From an uncultured Bacilli bacterium (lineage in GTDB: Bacteria > Bacillota_I > Bacilli_A > ML615J-28 > CAG-313): a stretch of 27,007 nucleotides of DNA. A model generated the notes under the pieces. The model was not told the DNA's origin, made no database searches, and was given only the letters and a program-made list of their open reading frames with translations. Positions 17,520 to 25,653 of the stretch are shown here, piece after piece. The stretch lies in NCBI GenBank assembly GCA_904501965.1, contig CAJGCS010000002.1, positions 1 through 27,007 of the forward strand. The letters are read 5' to 3'. Each line of letters starts with the position of its first letter. Position 1 is the stretch's first letter. Made by a program: the position numbers and the translations under genes.

Positions 17520-20129
17520 ATGAAAAAAGTAAGCTTAATTTTATGCTTAATTATGCTAGCTGTAACATTATGTGCTTGTAATGGTAATAACGAACCACAT
17601 AAACATAGTTACGCTGAGCAAAAAGTTGATCCAACATGTACAGAACAAGGATACACAAAATATACTTGTGAATGCGGAGAAACTTATGATGATAATTATG
17701 TTAAAGCATTAGGTCACTCATTTGGAGAATGGGTAGAAACTAAAGCTCCAACAGAAGAAGCTGAAGGCGAACAAGAAAGAGTTTGTGAATGTGGAGAAAA
17801 AGAAACAAAGAAGATAACAAAACTTCAACACACTCATGAATTCGTTGATAATGTAGTAGAACCAACATGTACAACAAAAGGTTATACTGAACATGCATGT
17901 CGTTGTGGAGAATCATATAAAGATAATTATGTTAGTGAACTTCCACATGAATATAAAAGTGTTGTAGTAGAACCTACATGTACAGAAAAAGGATATACTT
18001 TATATACTTGTGAATGTTCTGATTCTTACAAAGACAAAGAAGTAGCTGAATTAGGACATGACTTTGGTGAATGGAAAGTTGTTAAAAAAGCTACACCTGA
18101 AGCTGAAGGGTTAAAAGAAAGATCTTGCCACTGTGGAGAAAAAGAAACTGAAGCTATTCCTTATGTTGAAGATAAAGTAGCACCAGTTATTGACTTTGGT
18201 AGTGATAATAGTGTTAAATTAAATACATTCAAGAAATTTGATCCACTTGAAGGCGTAACTGCATATGATGAAATTGATGGTAACTTAACTGACAGTATCA
18301 TTGTTGAAGGTGAAGTTGATAACGAAACTCGTGGAACTTATATTTTAACTTATCGTGTAAGTGACTTAAGTGGTAATGAAACTGTTAAAGAAAGAAGAGT
18401 AGATGTAATCTGGGATTATGTAACAAGTTTTATTGGTCATGGTGGTTCTTACTATGGTGTTATGAACTCTGAAGAAGCTATTCTTTATGCAGCAAGCGTA
18501 TTAAAATACCAAGCAATTGAAATTGACGTTAAAGTTACAAAAGATGGTGTATTTGTATTAAGTCATGATAACACATTTGGTGGAGTAACAATTGCATCTA
18601 CAAACTATGCTGATTTAAAAGATGTTGTACACACAACTACTAAATCTGGTAGTGGAACATATCCATTATTACATGGTGAGTTTGAAGGTAATAAAGTTTA
18701 CAAATCAACAATTTGTACTTTAGAAAGATATCTAGAAATTTGTAAAGAATATGGTGTTCGTCCTGTAATTGAACTTAAATCAGGTACTGGTTTAACAAAC
18801 TCTGACCAATCAAATATGGGAAGACTTATGAAAACAATTGAAGATGCAGGTTTAATTGATGAATGTATTTTATTAGCTTCTGCATATAATTGTTTAATTT
18901 GGACAAGACAAAATGGATATGCAAACGTTGAATGTCAATATTTAGTAGACTCTTGTGCTAGCCAAACATATTTAGATAGATGTCTTCAATACGATTTAGA
19001 TATTAGCATTTGTGTAACTTATGGTAATGGTCAAACTGAAAATACTCCAGAATGGATTGCTAAATATCAAGCAGAAGGAATTAAGGTTTCTACATATACA
19101 TTTACACAATATACAGATTATAAAGATGTACAAAAATGGATCGACCTTGGTGTTGACTTTGTAACTGTTGACTGGCATACAATGTCCAAATTAAAACACT
19201 ATGAAACTGGTGAAGGAGAAATCTATACTGTTTCATTCGTTGACCAAAACGATAACTTAATTAAAGAAGTATACGTTAAAGAAGGTAAAACTGCTGGTGC
19301 TCCTAAAGCTCCTAACGTTAAAGGATATAAATTTGTTGGTTGGGATAAAGATCTTAAAAATGTTACAAGCGATATGACAGTTAAAGCTGTTTATGAAATT
19401 GATAAATATACAATTTCATATAACGCTAATTTAGATGTTATATCTGAAAAAACATTTGCAACAAAAGAAGATTTCGTAAATGCTTTCTATACTGATTTCT
19501 TTAACTGGCTTGTTGCAAACAAAGACAATATTGAATATATTTCAGAAGCAAATGGTGTATATACAGTTAAGAGAAATACAACTTCTAATGGTACTGCAAC
19601 ATTCTCTACAGTAGATGAGTTAAAAGCATTAGACTTATATGTATTTGAAAGTGCTTTATCTTCACTAATTTATAAACCAATCTCTGGAACTAACTCAGAA
19701 GATTATATTCCAGAAGTCGATGAAGCATATTTCTTAAACTCTGAACCATATCGTACTAAATATATTGGAATGAATGCATATTTATTAAATGCTATGAATA
19801 CAAGCTATAGTGGTTATTCTAAGACATTTAGTCAAGCATCTAATAACCGTGTTCAAATTTTCTTTAGATTCCATCAATGGGCAAAAGGAACTAATATTAC
19901 AGCTTTCAATTCATATCCATCATACTTTGAAATATCAGAATATGAAGGTGAAATTACTCTTCCATCTGTAAGTGAATATACAGTAGTAGATGAAATTATA
20001 TTAGAAGATGCTAAAACTGAAGGTAAAGTATTTGTTGGTTGGTATTTAGAAAAAGAATGCATCAATAGAATTGGTAAAATCGAAAAAGGTACAACAGGCA
20101 ATATTACTTTATACGGTAAATGGGAATAA
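17520..20129 (+). CDS. Multidomain GDPD-family lipoprotein with Cys-rich repeats
   Basis: The 869-residue product starts with a lipoprotein signal whose lipobox ends LCAC (Cys20). Residues about 26-215 hold repeats of the type TCTExGYTxYTCECG...GHxFGEW, with paired cysteines. Residues about 222-300 look Ig-like (VTAYDEIDGN, TYRVSDLSGN). A glycerophosphodiester phosphodiesterase (GDPD) domain follows. It has His307 in GHGGSY, Glu334 and Asp336 in IEIDV, His349 in SHDN and Glu418/Lys420 in IELKSG. The usual HRG is HGG here. An InlB-type repeat (about 565-637, FVGWDKDLKNVT) and a partial one at the C-terminus (VFVGWYLEKEC, LYGKWE) complete the protein. GDPD enzymes release glycerol-3-phosphate from lipid head groups or teichoic acid. 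It follows the acyltransferase gene after 21 bases and is probably co-transcribed. Confidence 0.88.
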   Translation: MKKVSLILCLIMLAVTLCACNGNNEPHKHSYAEQKVDPTCTEQGYTKYTCECGETYDDNYVKALGHSFGEWVETKAPTEEAEGEQERVCECGEKETKKITKLQHTHEFVDNVVEPTCTTKGYTEHACRCGESYKDNYVSELPHEYKSVVVEPTCTEKGYTLYTCECSDSYKDKEVAELGHDFGEWKVVKKATPEAEGLKERSCHCGEKETEAIPYVEDKVAPVIDFGSDNSVKLNTFKKFDPLEGVTAYDEIDGNLTDSIIVEGEVDNETRGTYILTYRVSDLSGNETVKERRVDVIWDYVTSFIGHGGSYYGVMNSEEAILYAASVLKYQAIEIDVKVTKDGVFVLSHDNTFGGVTIASTNYADLKDVVHTTTKSGSGTYPLLHGEFEGNKVYKSTICTLERYLEICKEYGVRPVIELKSGTGLTNSDQSNMGRLMKTIEDAGLIDECILLASAYNCLIWTRQNGYANVECQYLVDSCASQTYLDRCLQYDLDISICVTYGNGQTENTPEWIAKYQAEGIKVSTYTFTQYTDYKDVQKWIDLGVDFVTVDWHTMSKLKHYETGEGEIYTVSFVDQNDNLIKEVYVKEGKTAGAPKAPNVKGYKFVGWDKDLKNVTSDMTVKAVYEIDKYTISYNANLDVISEKTFATKEDFVNAFYTDFFNWLVANKDNIEYISEANGVYTVKRNTTSNGTATFSTVDELKALDLYVFESALSSLIYKPISGTNSEDYIPEVDEAYFLNSEPYRTKYIGMNAYLLNAMNTSYSGYSKTFSQASNNRVQIFFRFHQWAKGTNITAFNSYPSYFEISEYEGEITLPSVSEYTVVDEIILEDAKTEGKVFVGWYLEKECINRIGKIEKGTTGNITLYGKWE

Positions 20130-20135
20130 AAAAAG

Positions 20136-20166
20136 ACCTATTAACTCTATTTAAGAGTTAATAGGT
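20136..20166. terminator. Bidirectional terminator between GDPD gene and holA
   Basis: A perfect 13-bp stem (20136-20148 with 20154-20166) has the loop ATTTA. T-runs follow on the plus strand (20166-20170), and an A-run precedes it (20128-20134), which is a T-run on the minus strand. The two flanking genes converge on it. Confidence 0.9.
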
Positions 20167-20168
20167 TT

Positions 20169-21143
20169 TTATATTTCTAGTAAAAATAATTCGATTCCAG
20201 TATTCTTATCTATTTGGCCACTCTTTATTTTAAAATCAAGTTCAGCAAGTTTATTTACGTTTTCTTCTAAGTCTTCCATTTTAAATGACTTTGCATCTTT
20301 TACAACATAATATGCTCTACCAGATGAGATACCATAGAACTTTGCTATATCGTTTTGACTATACCCTTTTTTAAGAAGTCTTGAAGTTGTTAGTAAATCT
20401 TTGAATGTTGATGAAATTAAAGATATAATCCCCATAACATCTTTAGTGTTGCTTGCAAGCTTATTATAAATTTCATTTACTTTAACACTATCACGTTTAA
20501 TAATTTCTTTTATTAAATTATAAACTTCTTTATTGATATCTTGAGAAATTAAAGTCTTAATATCAGAAGTAGTTATTACTCCCTCACTTGCGCCATATGC
20601 GATAAGCTTATCAATTTCATGTTCCATTCTTGATTGATCGTTATTTAAATACTCTAAGAATAAAGTTAATGCATCATCTTTAATCTCAACATTATTAAGT
20701 GCAAGAGTTCTAATAATCCAACCCTTAATTTCAATTTCTTCAGAATTGTCATAGTTAACTATGAAGGCAGTGTTTTTTAATACCTTGTACACTTCATTTG
20801 TATTTGAGATATTCATATTTGTTGCATCAATAAGTAAGATAGTTGTATCAAGTGGATTCTTTAAATATTTAATAAACTCTTTTACACTATTCTTTTCATC
20901 TTGATGAATATTCTTTAAAAAACGTGGTCTTCTTAAAATAATAATCTTTTGTTTTTCTAAAAAAGGAATTGTAAGAATATCATTTAAAACATGAGATAAA
21001 GGAGTAGACTCCATATCGTATCTAATAACTGATGTTTCTTTTGGATCGTATCCTTGAATGATGCGATTCATTCGGTTTTTAATAAATATTTCGGAAGTAC
21101 CAGTGAATAAGTAGACTTGTTCGTCGTTTGGATTAATAGCCAT
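20169..21143 (-). CDS. holA: DNA polymerase III delta subunit
   Basis: HolA opens the beta clamp as part of the clamp loader. The 324-residue product matches the Gram-positive HolA (YqeN) type: an early VYLFTGTSEIFIKNRM segment, a middle IILRRPRFL, a LLIDATN strand in the position of Walker B, and the C-terminal helical collar with RLLKKGYSQNDIAKFYG and AYYVVKDAKSF. Like other delta subunits it lacks a true Walker A. The start has AGAGGTG 7 bases upstream on the minus strand. In Bacillus holA lies between comEC and rpsT in the same direction. Here it is inverted and lies beyond rpsT and two lipid genes. Upstream the minus strand has a TATAAT -10 (21166-21171). Confidence 0.95.
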   Translation of the reverse strand: MAINPNDEQVYLFTGTSEIFIKNRMNRIIQGYDPKETSVIRYDMESTPLSHVLNDILTIPFLEKQKIIILRRPRFLKNIHQDEKNSVKEFIKYLKNPLDTTILLIDATNMNISNTNEVYKVLKNTAFIVNYDNSEEIEIKGWIIRTLALNNVEIKDDALTLFLEYLNNDQSRMEHEIDKLIAYGASEGVITTSDIKTLISQDINKEVYNLIKEIIKRDSVKVNEIYNKLASNTKDVMGIISLISSTFKDLLTTSRLLKKGYSQNDIAKFYGISSGRAYYVVKDAKSFKMEDLEENVNKLAELDFKIKSGQIDKNTGIELFLLEI

Positions 21144-21256
21144 AATTTCACCTCTTTGTTAATTCATTATATCATTTCTTAAAAAAAGATTAAAGTAAAA
21201 AGAAAATAAATAAATAATATTCCTAAAACCGGGAATTACTATCATGAGGTGAGATA

Positions 21257-22201
21257 ATGAATGAATTTAGATATTCTGTAAGAACAGATCTTGCATATGA
21301 TGAAAAAAATAAAGATAATAAAGTTCTAAATGAGGAAGTAGAAGTTATTGATAATATAAAAGTATATACTCATGTAATTGATGAATCTACATCTAAAGAA
21401 ATCTGCAAGAATAAGGGAACATACCATACTATTGATTTAACGGATGTTGATATTGATGATACTGCCACATGTATCAAACTTGAAAAAGTTTTTGCAAGAG
21501 TCTTAATAAGAATGATTGAAAAAATGAATCTAAAAAATAAAAAATGCTTAGTCGTTGGCCTTGGTAATATGAATGTAACACCTGATGCACTTGGACCAAG
21601 TGTTATTGATAATATTATTGTTACAAGGCATCTTTATGAACTTGATAAAATAAGTGAAGGCTTTAGTAATGTATGTGCAATATCACCTGGTGTTATGGGT
21701 ACAACAGGTATAGAAACATACGATATTATTTCATCAGTTGTTAAAAAGATTGATTGCGATTTTGTAATTGCAGTAGATGCTCTTGCAACTAGTGCTATTA
21801 AAAGAGTAAATAAAACAATCCAAATAACTAATAGTGGAATTAATCCAGGATCTGGTGTTGGGAACAAAAGAAAAGAATTAAGTAAAAAAACACTTGGCGT
21901 TCCTGTTATTGCAATTGGTGTTCCAACTGTTGTAGATTCAGTGACAGTAACATATGATATTATGGAACAGTTATTAATTCATTTAAAAAGAATTAATGAA
22001 GTAGAGTTTTTAGGAGAGTTTGGTTCTTTAGATGAAAATATGAAAAGAAGCCTAATCAAAGATATATTAGAGCCAAGTGGATATAATATGATGGTAACTC
22101 CAAAAGAAATAGACGAAGTAATTGGAGATCTAACAAAAATTATTGCAAATGGAATTGATTTATCTTTACATGAAGGTCTATTTAATGGATATAGTGAATA
22201 A
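21257..22201 (+). CDS. gpr: Spore germination protease GPR
   Basis: GPR degrades the small acid-soluble proteins that coat spore DNA, supplying amino acids at germination. The product is 314 residues, shorter than the 368 of Bacillus. The zymogen region is recognisable (RTDLA at 9-13). Family blocks are intact: GLGNMNVTPDALGP, SPGVMGTTGIET, AVDALAT, IQITNSGINPGSGVGNKRK and IGVPTVVDS. The C-terminus YNMMVTPKEIDEVI and ANGIDLSLHE also match. The shortening lies mainly in the N-terminal region and in a loop before LDENMKRSLI. GAGGTGAG precedes the start. It diverges from holA. No obvious sigma-G promoter was found. This is the strongest evidence in the window for sporulation. Confidence 0.97.
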   Translation: MNEFRYSVRTDLAYDEKNKDNKVLNEEVEVIDNIKVYTHVIDESTSKEICKNKGTYHTIDLTDVDIDDTATCIKLEKVFARVLIRMIEKMNLKNKKCLVVGLGNMNVTPDALGPSVIDNIIVTRHLYELDKISEGFSNVCAISPGVMGTTGIETYDIISSVVKKIDCDFVIAVDALATSAIKRVNKTIQITNSGINPGSGVGNKRKELSKKTLGVPVIAIGVPTVVDSVTVTYDIMEQLLIHLKRINEVEFLGEFGSLDENMKRSLIKDILEPSGYNMMVTPKEIDEVIGDLTKIIANGIDLSLHEGLFNGYSE

Positions 22202-22209
22202 GATTAAGT

Positions 22210-22452
22210 ATGAGTAAAATAATACATTTCATTTATTTAATTGCAGGTATTTGTTTTGTTTGTTGTTTTGTCAAAACTTTTAATACATTTAATAAAATCA
22301 CAACAGATGTAGATGAAAGCGTATATATATCTTTAGGAAATAAAGAATATGATAAAGATATAGTGATTAAATATTTTAAACAAATATTTAGATATATAAT
22401 TTATTTTATTTACTTTTATGATATTGAAAATATGGATACGGTCAGAATATGA
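22210..22452 (+). CDS. Small membrane protein downstream of gpr
   Basis: The 80-residue product has a hydrophobic N-terminal span (about residues 5-24, IHFIYLIAGICFVCCFVK) and a second aromatic-rich stretch near 62-75 (YIIYFIYFY). I do not recognise the family. It begins 8 bases after gpr, with a weak ribosome binding site, and overlaps the next gene by ATGA. It ends with TGA, which is uncommon here and shows TGA serves as a stop. In Bacillus spoIIP follows gpr; this protein is too short to be SpoIIP and lacks its amidase motifs. Its position suggests a sporulation role, but this is a guess. Confidence 0.55.
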   Translation: MSKIIHFIYLIAGICFVCCFVKTFNTFNKITTDVDESVYISLGNKEYDKDIVIKYFKQIFRYIIYFIYFYDIENMDTVRI

Positions 22453-22700
22453 AAAAAGTAGCAAGTATACTATTTTTATTACTTGTTTTATTGGTGGGAA
22501 TTAAAATAGGAAGTAGTAATGACATTAAAACTACGCCTAGTGATTTGTTTGAAGACGCAAAAGAAGAGTTTGAAGAAAATATTATTATCCCAGGCAATAA
22601 TTATGAAAACATTAATCTTAAACCTAAAGAATATTTACCTAATAAAATAGCAAATAAAATAAGTGAATTATTAGAAAAATTAGCAGATAAAATAGCTTAG
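22449..22700 (+). CDS. Small exported or anchored protein, tentatively YqxA-like
   Basis: The 83-residue product has a signal anchor (about 4-21, ASILFLLLVLLVGIKIG) and an acidic middle. Its C-terminal amphipathic helix (NKISELLEKLADKIA) recalls the plan of Bacillus YqxA (DUF3679): a span ending in a glycine pair, and a C-terminal LADAV-type helix. In Bacillus yqxA lies after gpr-spoIIP. Sequence identity is low by eye, so this is a weak suggestion. Its start overlaps the stop of the preceding gene by ATGA, so the two are coupled. A terminator stem covers its stop codon. Confidence 0.5.
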   Translation: MKKVASILFLLLVLLVGIKIGSSNDIKTTPSDLFEDAKEEFEENIIIPGNNYENINLKPKEYLPNKIANKISELLEKLADKIA

Positions 22701-22720
22701 ATTATTACTAAGCTATTTTT
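22689..22720 (+). terminator. Terminator of the gpr operon
   Basis: A perfect 12-bp stem (22689-22700 with 22708-22719) has the loop ATTATTA and a T-run into 22720. The left arm includes the TAG stop of the last gene. Confidence 0.88.
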
Positions 22721-22739
22721 TATTTTCAAATATAATAGG

Positions 22740-22768
22740 TTGCAAAAAAACTAAAAATATGGTATAAT
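22740..22768 (+). promoter_or_regulatory. Sigma-A promoter of pgsA
   Basis: TTGCAA (22740-22745) and TATAAT (22763-22768) are exactly 17 bases apart, the best promoter match in the window. pgsA starts about 25 bases later. Confidence 0.8.
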
Positions 22769-22793
22769 AAATAAGAACTGGAGAAATAAAAAT

Positions 22794-23516
22794 ATGAAAA
22801 AAGAAACTCAGAAAAATAAAAAAGAAGTAAAAGAAATCGAACCAAAAAATAAAATTACAATGAATTTACCGAATAAATTAACATTATTAAGAATTATATT
22901 AGTTCCTGTTATTGTTGTTGTATATATGCTTTGTGCAAACCATGCTGATGTTTTTGCAAAGCCTGTGTTTAACTTTTTACCAACATTTACTATTTTAAAC
23001 TGTATTATTTTAGTAATCTTTGGTATAGCAGCATTTACAGATTATTTAGATGGTGCAATAGCAAGAAAAAAGGGACTTGTTACAAACTTTGGTAAGTTTG
23101 CAGATCCTCTTGCAGATAAACTATTAGTGTATACTGTATTTGTATTAATGTTACATCAAAACTATTTAAATAAAACAACACTTACAAAAGATCCTGGAGA
23201 TATTTTTGAATGGTGGATGTTAGTTGTTGTACTTGCACGTGAATTTATTGTTACAGGTGTAAGATATATGGCAGCAACTAATGGAACAGTTGTAGCTGCT
23301 AGTAAGCTTGGTAAAGCGAAAACAATTGCTCAATATATTGCAGTTATAGTTGTACTTGTATTCGGTGCAGCATCAACTGGTATGACAGAACTACATACTG
23401 CTTATATTGTAATATGTAAAATTGCCTTATTTGTTATGTTGGTATTAACTGTTATTAGTGGTGCCGATTACGTTATTAAAAACAAAGATGTATTCTACGA
23501 TAAAAACACAAAGTAG
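22794..23516 (+). CDS. pgsA: Phosphatidylglycerophosphate synthase
   Basis: PgsA joins CDP-diacylglycerol with glycerol-3-phosphate to form phosphatidylglycerol phosphate in the membrane. The full CDP-alcohol phosphotransferase signature is visible: D83, D86-G87, A90-R91, G100, D104 and D108. Several spans are present. The N-terminus MNLPNKLTLLRI at residue 23 is where many homologs begin, but only the ATG at 22794 has a ribosome binding site (GGAGAA), so the 22-residue basic extension is kept. Length is 240, versus about 190 for typical PgsA; the extra is mostly this head and a hydrophilic loop near 125-140. A good promoter precedes it and recA follows after 19 bases. Confidence 0.94.
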   Translation: MKKETQKNKKEVKEIEPKNKITMNLPNKLTLLRIILVPVIVVVYMLCANHADVFAKPVFNFLPTFTILNCIILVIFGIAAFTDYLDGAIARKKGLVTNFGKFADPLADKLLVYTVFVLMLHQNYLNKTTLTKDPGDIFEWWMLVVVLAREFIVTGVRYMAATNGTVVAASKLGKAKTIAQYIAVIVVLVFGAASTGMTELHTAYIVICKIALFVMLVLTVISGADYVIKNKDVFYDKNTK

Positions 23517-23535
23517 ATTTAATTAGGAGATATAT

Positions 23536-24570
23536 ATGGCTGAATCAAAAGTTAAACAAGTTAAAATGGAAGATATAGAAAACGAAAAGAAAAATAGCGA
23601 AAGAGAAAAAGCTTTAGCCGATGCTTTTAAAACTATCGAAAAAGCATATGGTAAAGGTTCAATCATGAAACTTGGTGATCAATCACTTGAAAAAATTGAT
23701 GTTATTCCAAGTGGTTCAATTGCTCTTGACGTTGCTCTAGGTGCAGGTGGTTATCCTAAAGGAAGAATCATTGAAATCTATGGTCCTGAATCAAGTGGTA
23801 AAACAACATTTGCCCTTCATGCAATAGCAGAAGCTCAAAAAAATGGTGGGTATGCAGCATTCATTGATGCTGAACATGCACTTGATACAACATATGCAAA
23901 GGCATTAGGCGTTGATATTGATAACTTAATTTTATCTCAACCAGACAATGGTGAACAAGCTTTAGAAATCGTTGAAGCACTTGTAAGAAGTGATGCAATT
24001 GATATTATTGTTATTGACTCAGTTGCAGCTTTAGTTCCAAAAGCTGAAATTGAAGGCGATATGGGAAGTTCTTATATTGGTCTTCAAGCAAGACTTATGA
24101 GCCAAGCGATGAGAAAACTTGCAGGTATTATTAATAAAACTAAAACAGTTGCAATCTTTATTAACCAAATAAGAGAAAAAGTTGGTGTTTTATTTGGAAG
24201 CCCTGAAACAACAAGTGGTGGTCGAGCTTTAAAATTCTATGCAACTATCAGACTTGATATTAGAAGAGTTGATCAAATTAAACAAGGTACTGAAGCAATT
24301 GGTAATTTAGTAAGAGTTAAAGTTGTTAAAAATAAAGTAGCACCTCCATTTAAAACTGCTGAAATTGATTTAATTTATGGAAAAGGTATTTCAAGAGAAG
24401 GAGAAATTCTTGATATTGCATCTAACCTTGAAATTGTTGATAAAAGCGGTGCTTGGTTCTCATACAATGGCGAACGTTTAGGTCAAGGTAGAGAAAATGT
24501 AAAACAACTACTTAAAGAAAATACAGCTTTAGCAAATGAGCTTGAACAAAAGATTAGAGAAAAATTATAA
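23536..24570 (+). CDS. recA: Recombinase RecA
   Basis: RecA forms filaments on single-stranded DNA, drives strand exchange and triggers LexA cleavage. The 344-residue length is standard. The Walker A motif is GPESSGKTT. KGSIMKLG, DSVAALVPKAEIEGD, and NQIREKVGVLFGSPETT (FGNPETT in most) are present, as is GGRALKFYAT. The N-terminal helix carries extra charged residues. A GGAG ribosome binding site lies 7 bases upstream. pgsA-recA adjacency is common in Firmicutes, usually with cinA between them; cinA is missing here. No LexA box was seen upstream, since the promoter lies before pgsA. Confidence 0.98.
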   Translation: MAESKVKQVKMEDIENEKKNSEREKALADAFKTIEKAYGKGSIMKLGDQSLEKIDVIPSGSIALDVALGAGGYPKGRIIEIYGPESSGKTTFALHAIAEAQKNGGYAAFIDAEHALDTTYAKALGVDIDNLILSQPDNGEQALEIVEALVRSDAIDIIVIDSVAALVPKAEIEGDMGSSYIGLQARLMSQAMRKLAGIINKTKTVAIFINQIREKVGVLFGSPETTSGGRALKFYATIRLDIRRVDQIKQGTEAIGNLVRVKVVKNKVAPPFKTAEIDLIYGKGISREGEILDIASNLEIVDKSGAWFSYNGERLGQGRENVKQLLKENTALANELEQKIREKL

Positions 24571-24587
24571 GAAAGAGGAATAACATA

Positions 24588-25214
24588 ATGAGTAAAGTTA
24601 CAGTATTTAATCATCCACTTATCGATCATAAATTATCTATTATCCGTTGTGCTAATACTAATACAAAAGATTTTAGAGAAACAGTTAGTGAAATTGCATC
24701 ATTAATGGCATATGAAGTTACAAGAGATCTTAAAACAAAAGAAATCGAAACAGTAACTCCAATTCAGCCAACTATTACAAAAACACTTGCAGAAGAAGTT
24801 GTTATTGTTCCAATTCTAAGAGCTGGCCTTGGTATGGTAGATGGAATTCATAAATTAATTCCAACTGCAAAAATCGGGCATATCGGTTTATTTAGAAACG
24901 AAGAAACATTAAAACCTGAATGCTATTTTATTAAAATGCCACCTACAGTTAAAGAAGCAACTGTATTATTAGTCGATCCAATGCTTGCAACAGGCAATTC
25001 TGCAGAAGCTGGCATTAGAATCTTAAAAGAACGTGGTGCTAAAAAAATCATCTATATCGGCCTTGTTGGTGTAGATGAAGGTATTGCAACTTTACAATCA
25101 AATCATCCAGATGTAGATATTTTCTTAGCTGCTAAAGATGAAAGATTAAATGAAAAAGGATATATTGTTCCAGGCCTTGGTGACTGTGGAGATAGATTAT
25201 TCGGTACAAAATAA
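24588..25214 (+). CDS. upp: Uracil phosphoribosyltransferase
   Basis: Upp converts uracil and PRPP to UMP in pyrimidine salvage. The 208-residue length is standard. The PRPP-binding loop DPMLATGNSAEA starts at D130. The N-terminus FNHPLIDHKLSIIR, the central VPILRAGLGMVDG and the C-terminal PGLGDCGDRLFGTK are all family hallmarks. AGAGGAATAAC supplies the ribosome binding site. It follows recA after 17 bases and appears to be the last gene of a pgsA-recA-upp unit; a hairpin about 55 bases later may end it. No uracil-responsive leader was seen. Confidence 0.97.
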   Translation: MSKVTVFNHPLIDHKLSIIRCANTNTKDFRETVSEIASLMAYEVTRDLKTKEIETVTPIQPTITKTLAEEVVIVPILRAGLGMVDGIHKLIPTAKIGHIGLFRNEETLKPECYFIKMPPTVKEATVLLVDPMLATGNSAEAGIRILKERGAKKIIYIGLVGVDEGIATLQSNHPDVDIFLAAKDERLNEKGYIVPGLGDCGDRLFGTK

Positions 25215-25268
25215 AAATACTGAATTCATTATTCTATTATCCTTAGTGGGAAAATCATGTCGACGTAT

Positions 25269-25298
25269 AAGCGGAAGGAGTTTATCTTCCGCTTTTTG
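25269..25298 (+). terminator. Probable terminator after upp
   Basis: AAGCGGAAG (25269-25277) pairs with CTTCCGCTT (25286-25294) around an 8-base loop, followed by TTTG. It is 55 bases past upp, so other transcripts might use it. Confidence 0.7.
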
Positions 25299-25343
25299 TT
25301 TACTTAAAACTGATGATCGTACCTTACATATGTAAATTAGATA

Positions 25344-25365
25344 AAGAGTTTTTATCAAAACTCTT
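25344..25365. repeat. Perfect 9-bp hairpin of unknown role
   Basis: AAGAGTTTT (25344-25352) and AAAACTCTT (25357-25365) enclose TATC. No T-run follows; GGAGG (25368-25372) does. A terminator or attenuator is possible, but no gene follows on this strand. Confidence 0.5.
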
Positions 25366-25547
25366 ATGGAGGATATCAATACTTAAAACGGTACTTATAA
25401 ATGCTTGTCGACTGATAGTATATGAACACAATTAGATCTGTTCAATTTTCAAGATTTAATCTTTGTGAGGGGCTGATTTTATTATACTCGGAAAATTAAT
25501 CAAAAATTTTTTGAAAATAACTAAACTTTCACGGATTTTGGCGAAAT

Positions 25548-25586
25548 AAAAAAGCCCTCGTTCCATAATGAAACGAGGACTTTTTT
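25548..25586. terminator. Bidirectional terminator beside the ABC operon
   Basis: An A-run, then GCCCTCGTT (25554-25562) pairing with AACGAGGAC (25572-25580) with one C-A mismatch, and a T-run to 25586. On the minus strand it would end the exporter operon about 70 bases after the permease stop. Confidence 0.8.
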
Positions 25587-25653
25587 ATTGGATTTACTGT
25601 TTCTTCTTCGACATCCTTGTTAATGATAATCTTGTATTTCATTTTAAAAAAAT

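Larger units (their letters stand above)
25215..25653. other. Gene-free stretch with several hairpins at a composition boundary
   Basis: No convincing gene was found. The stretch holds a hairpin that could end upp (25269-25298), a second perfect hairpin (25344-25365), and the terminator between the two strands (25548-25586). The remaining 170 bases (25380-25545) show no structure or gene I recognise. Base composition begins to change here, with more G+C to the right. Confidence 0.6.

Noticed and set aside
22440..22460. Possible TGA-as-tryptophan code
   Set aside because: TGA ends the 80-aa frame exactly where the next gene starts (ATGA), and tryptophans elsewhere use TGG, so the standard code fits.
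25150..25379. Overlapping short frames at the end of upp on both strands
   Set aside because: They overlap the intact upp end and the hairpin, with no start signal or family resemblance.
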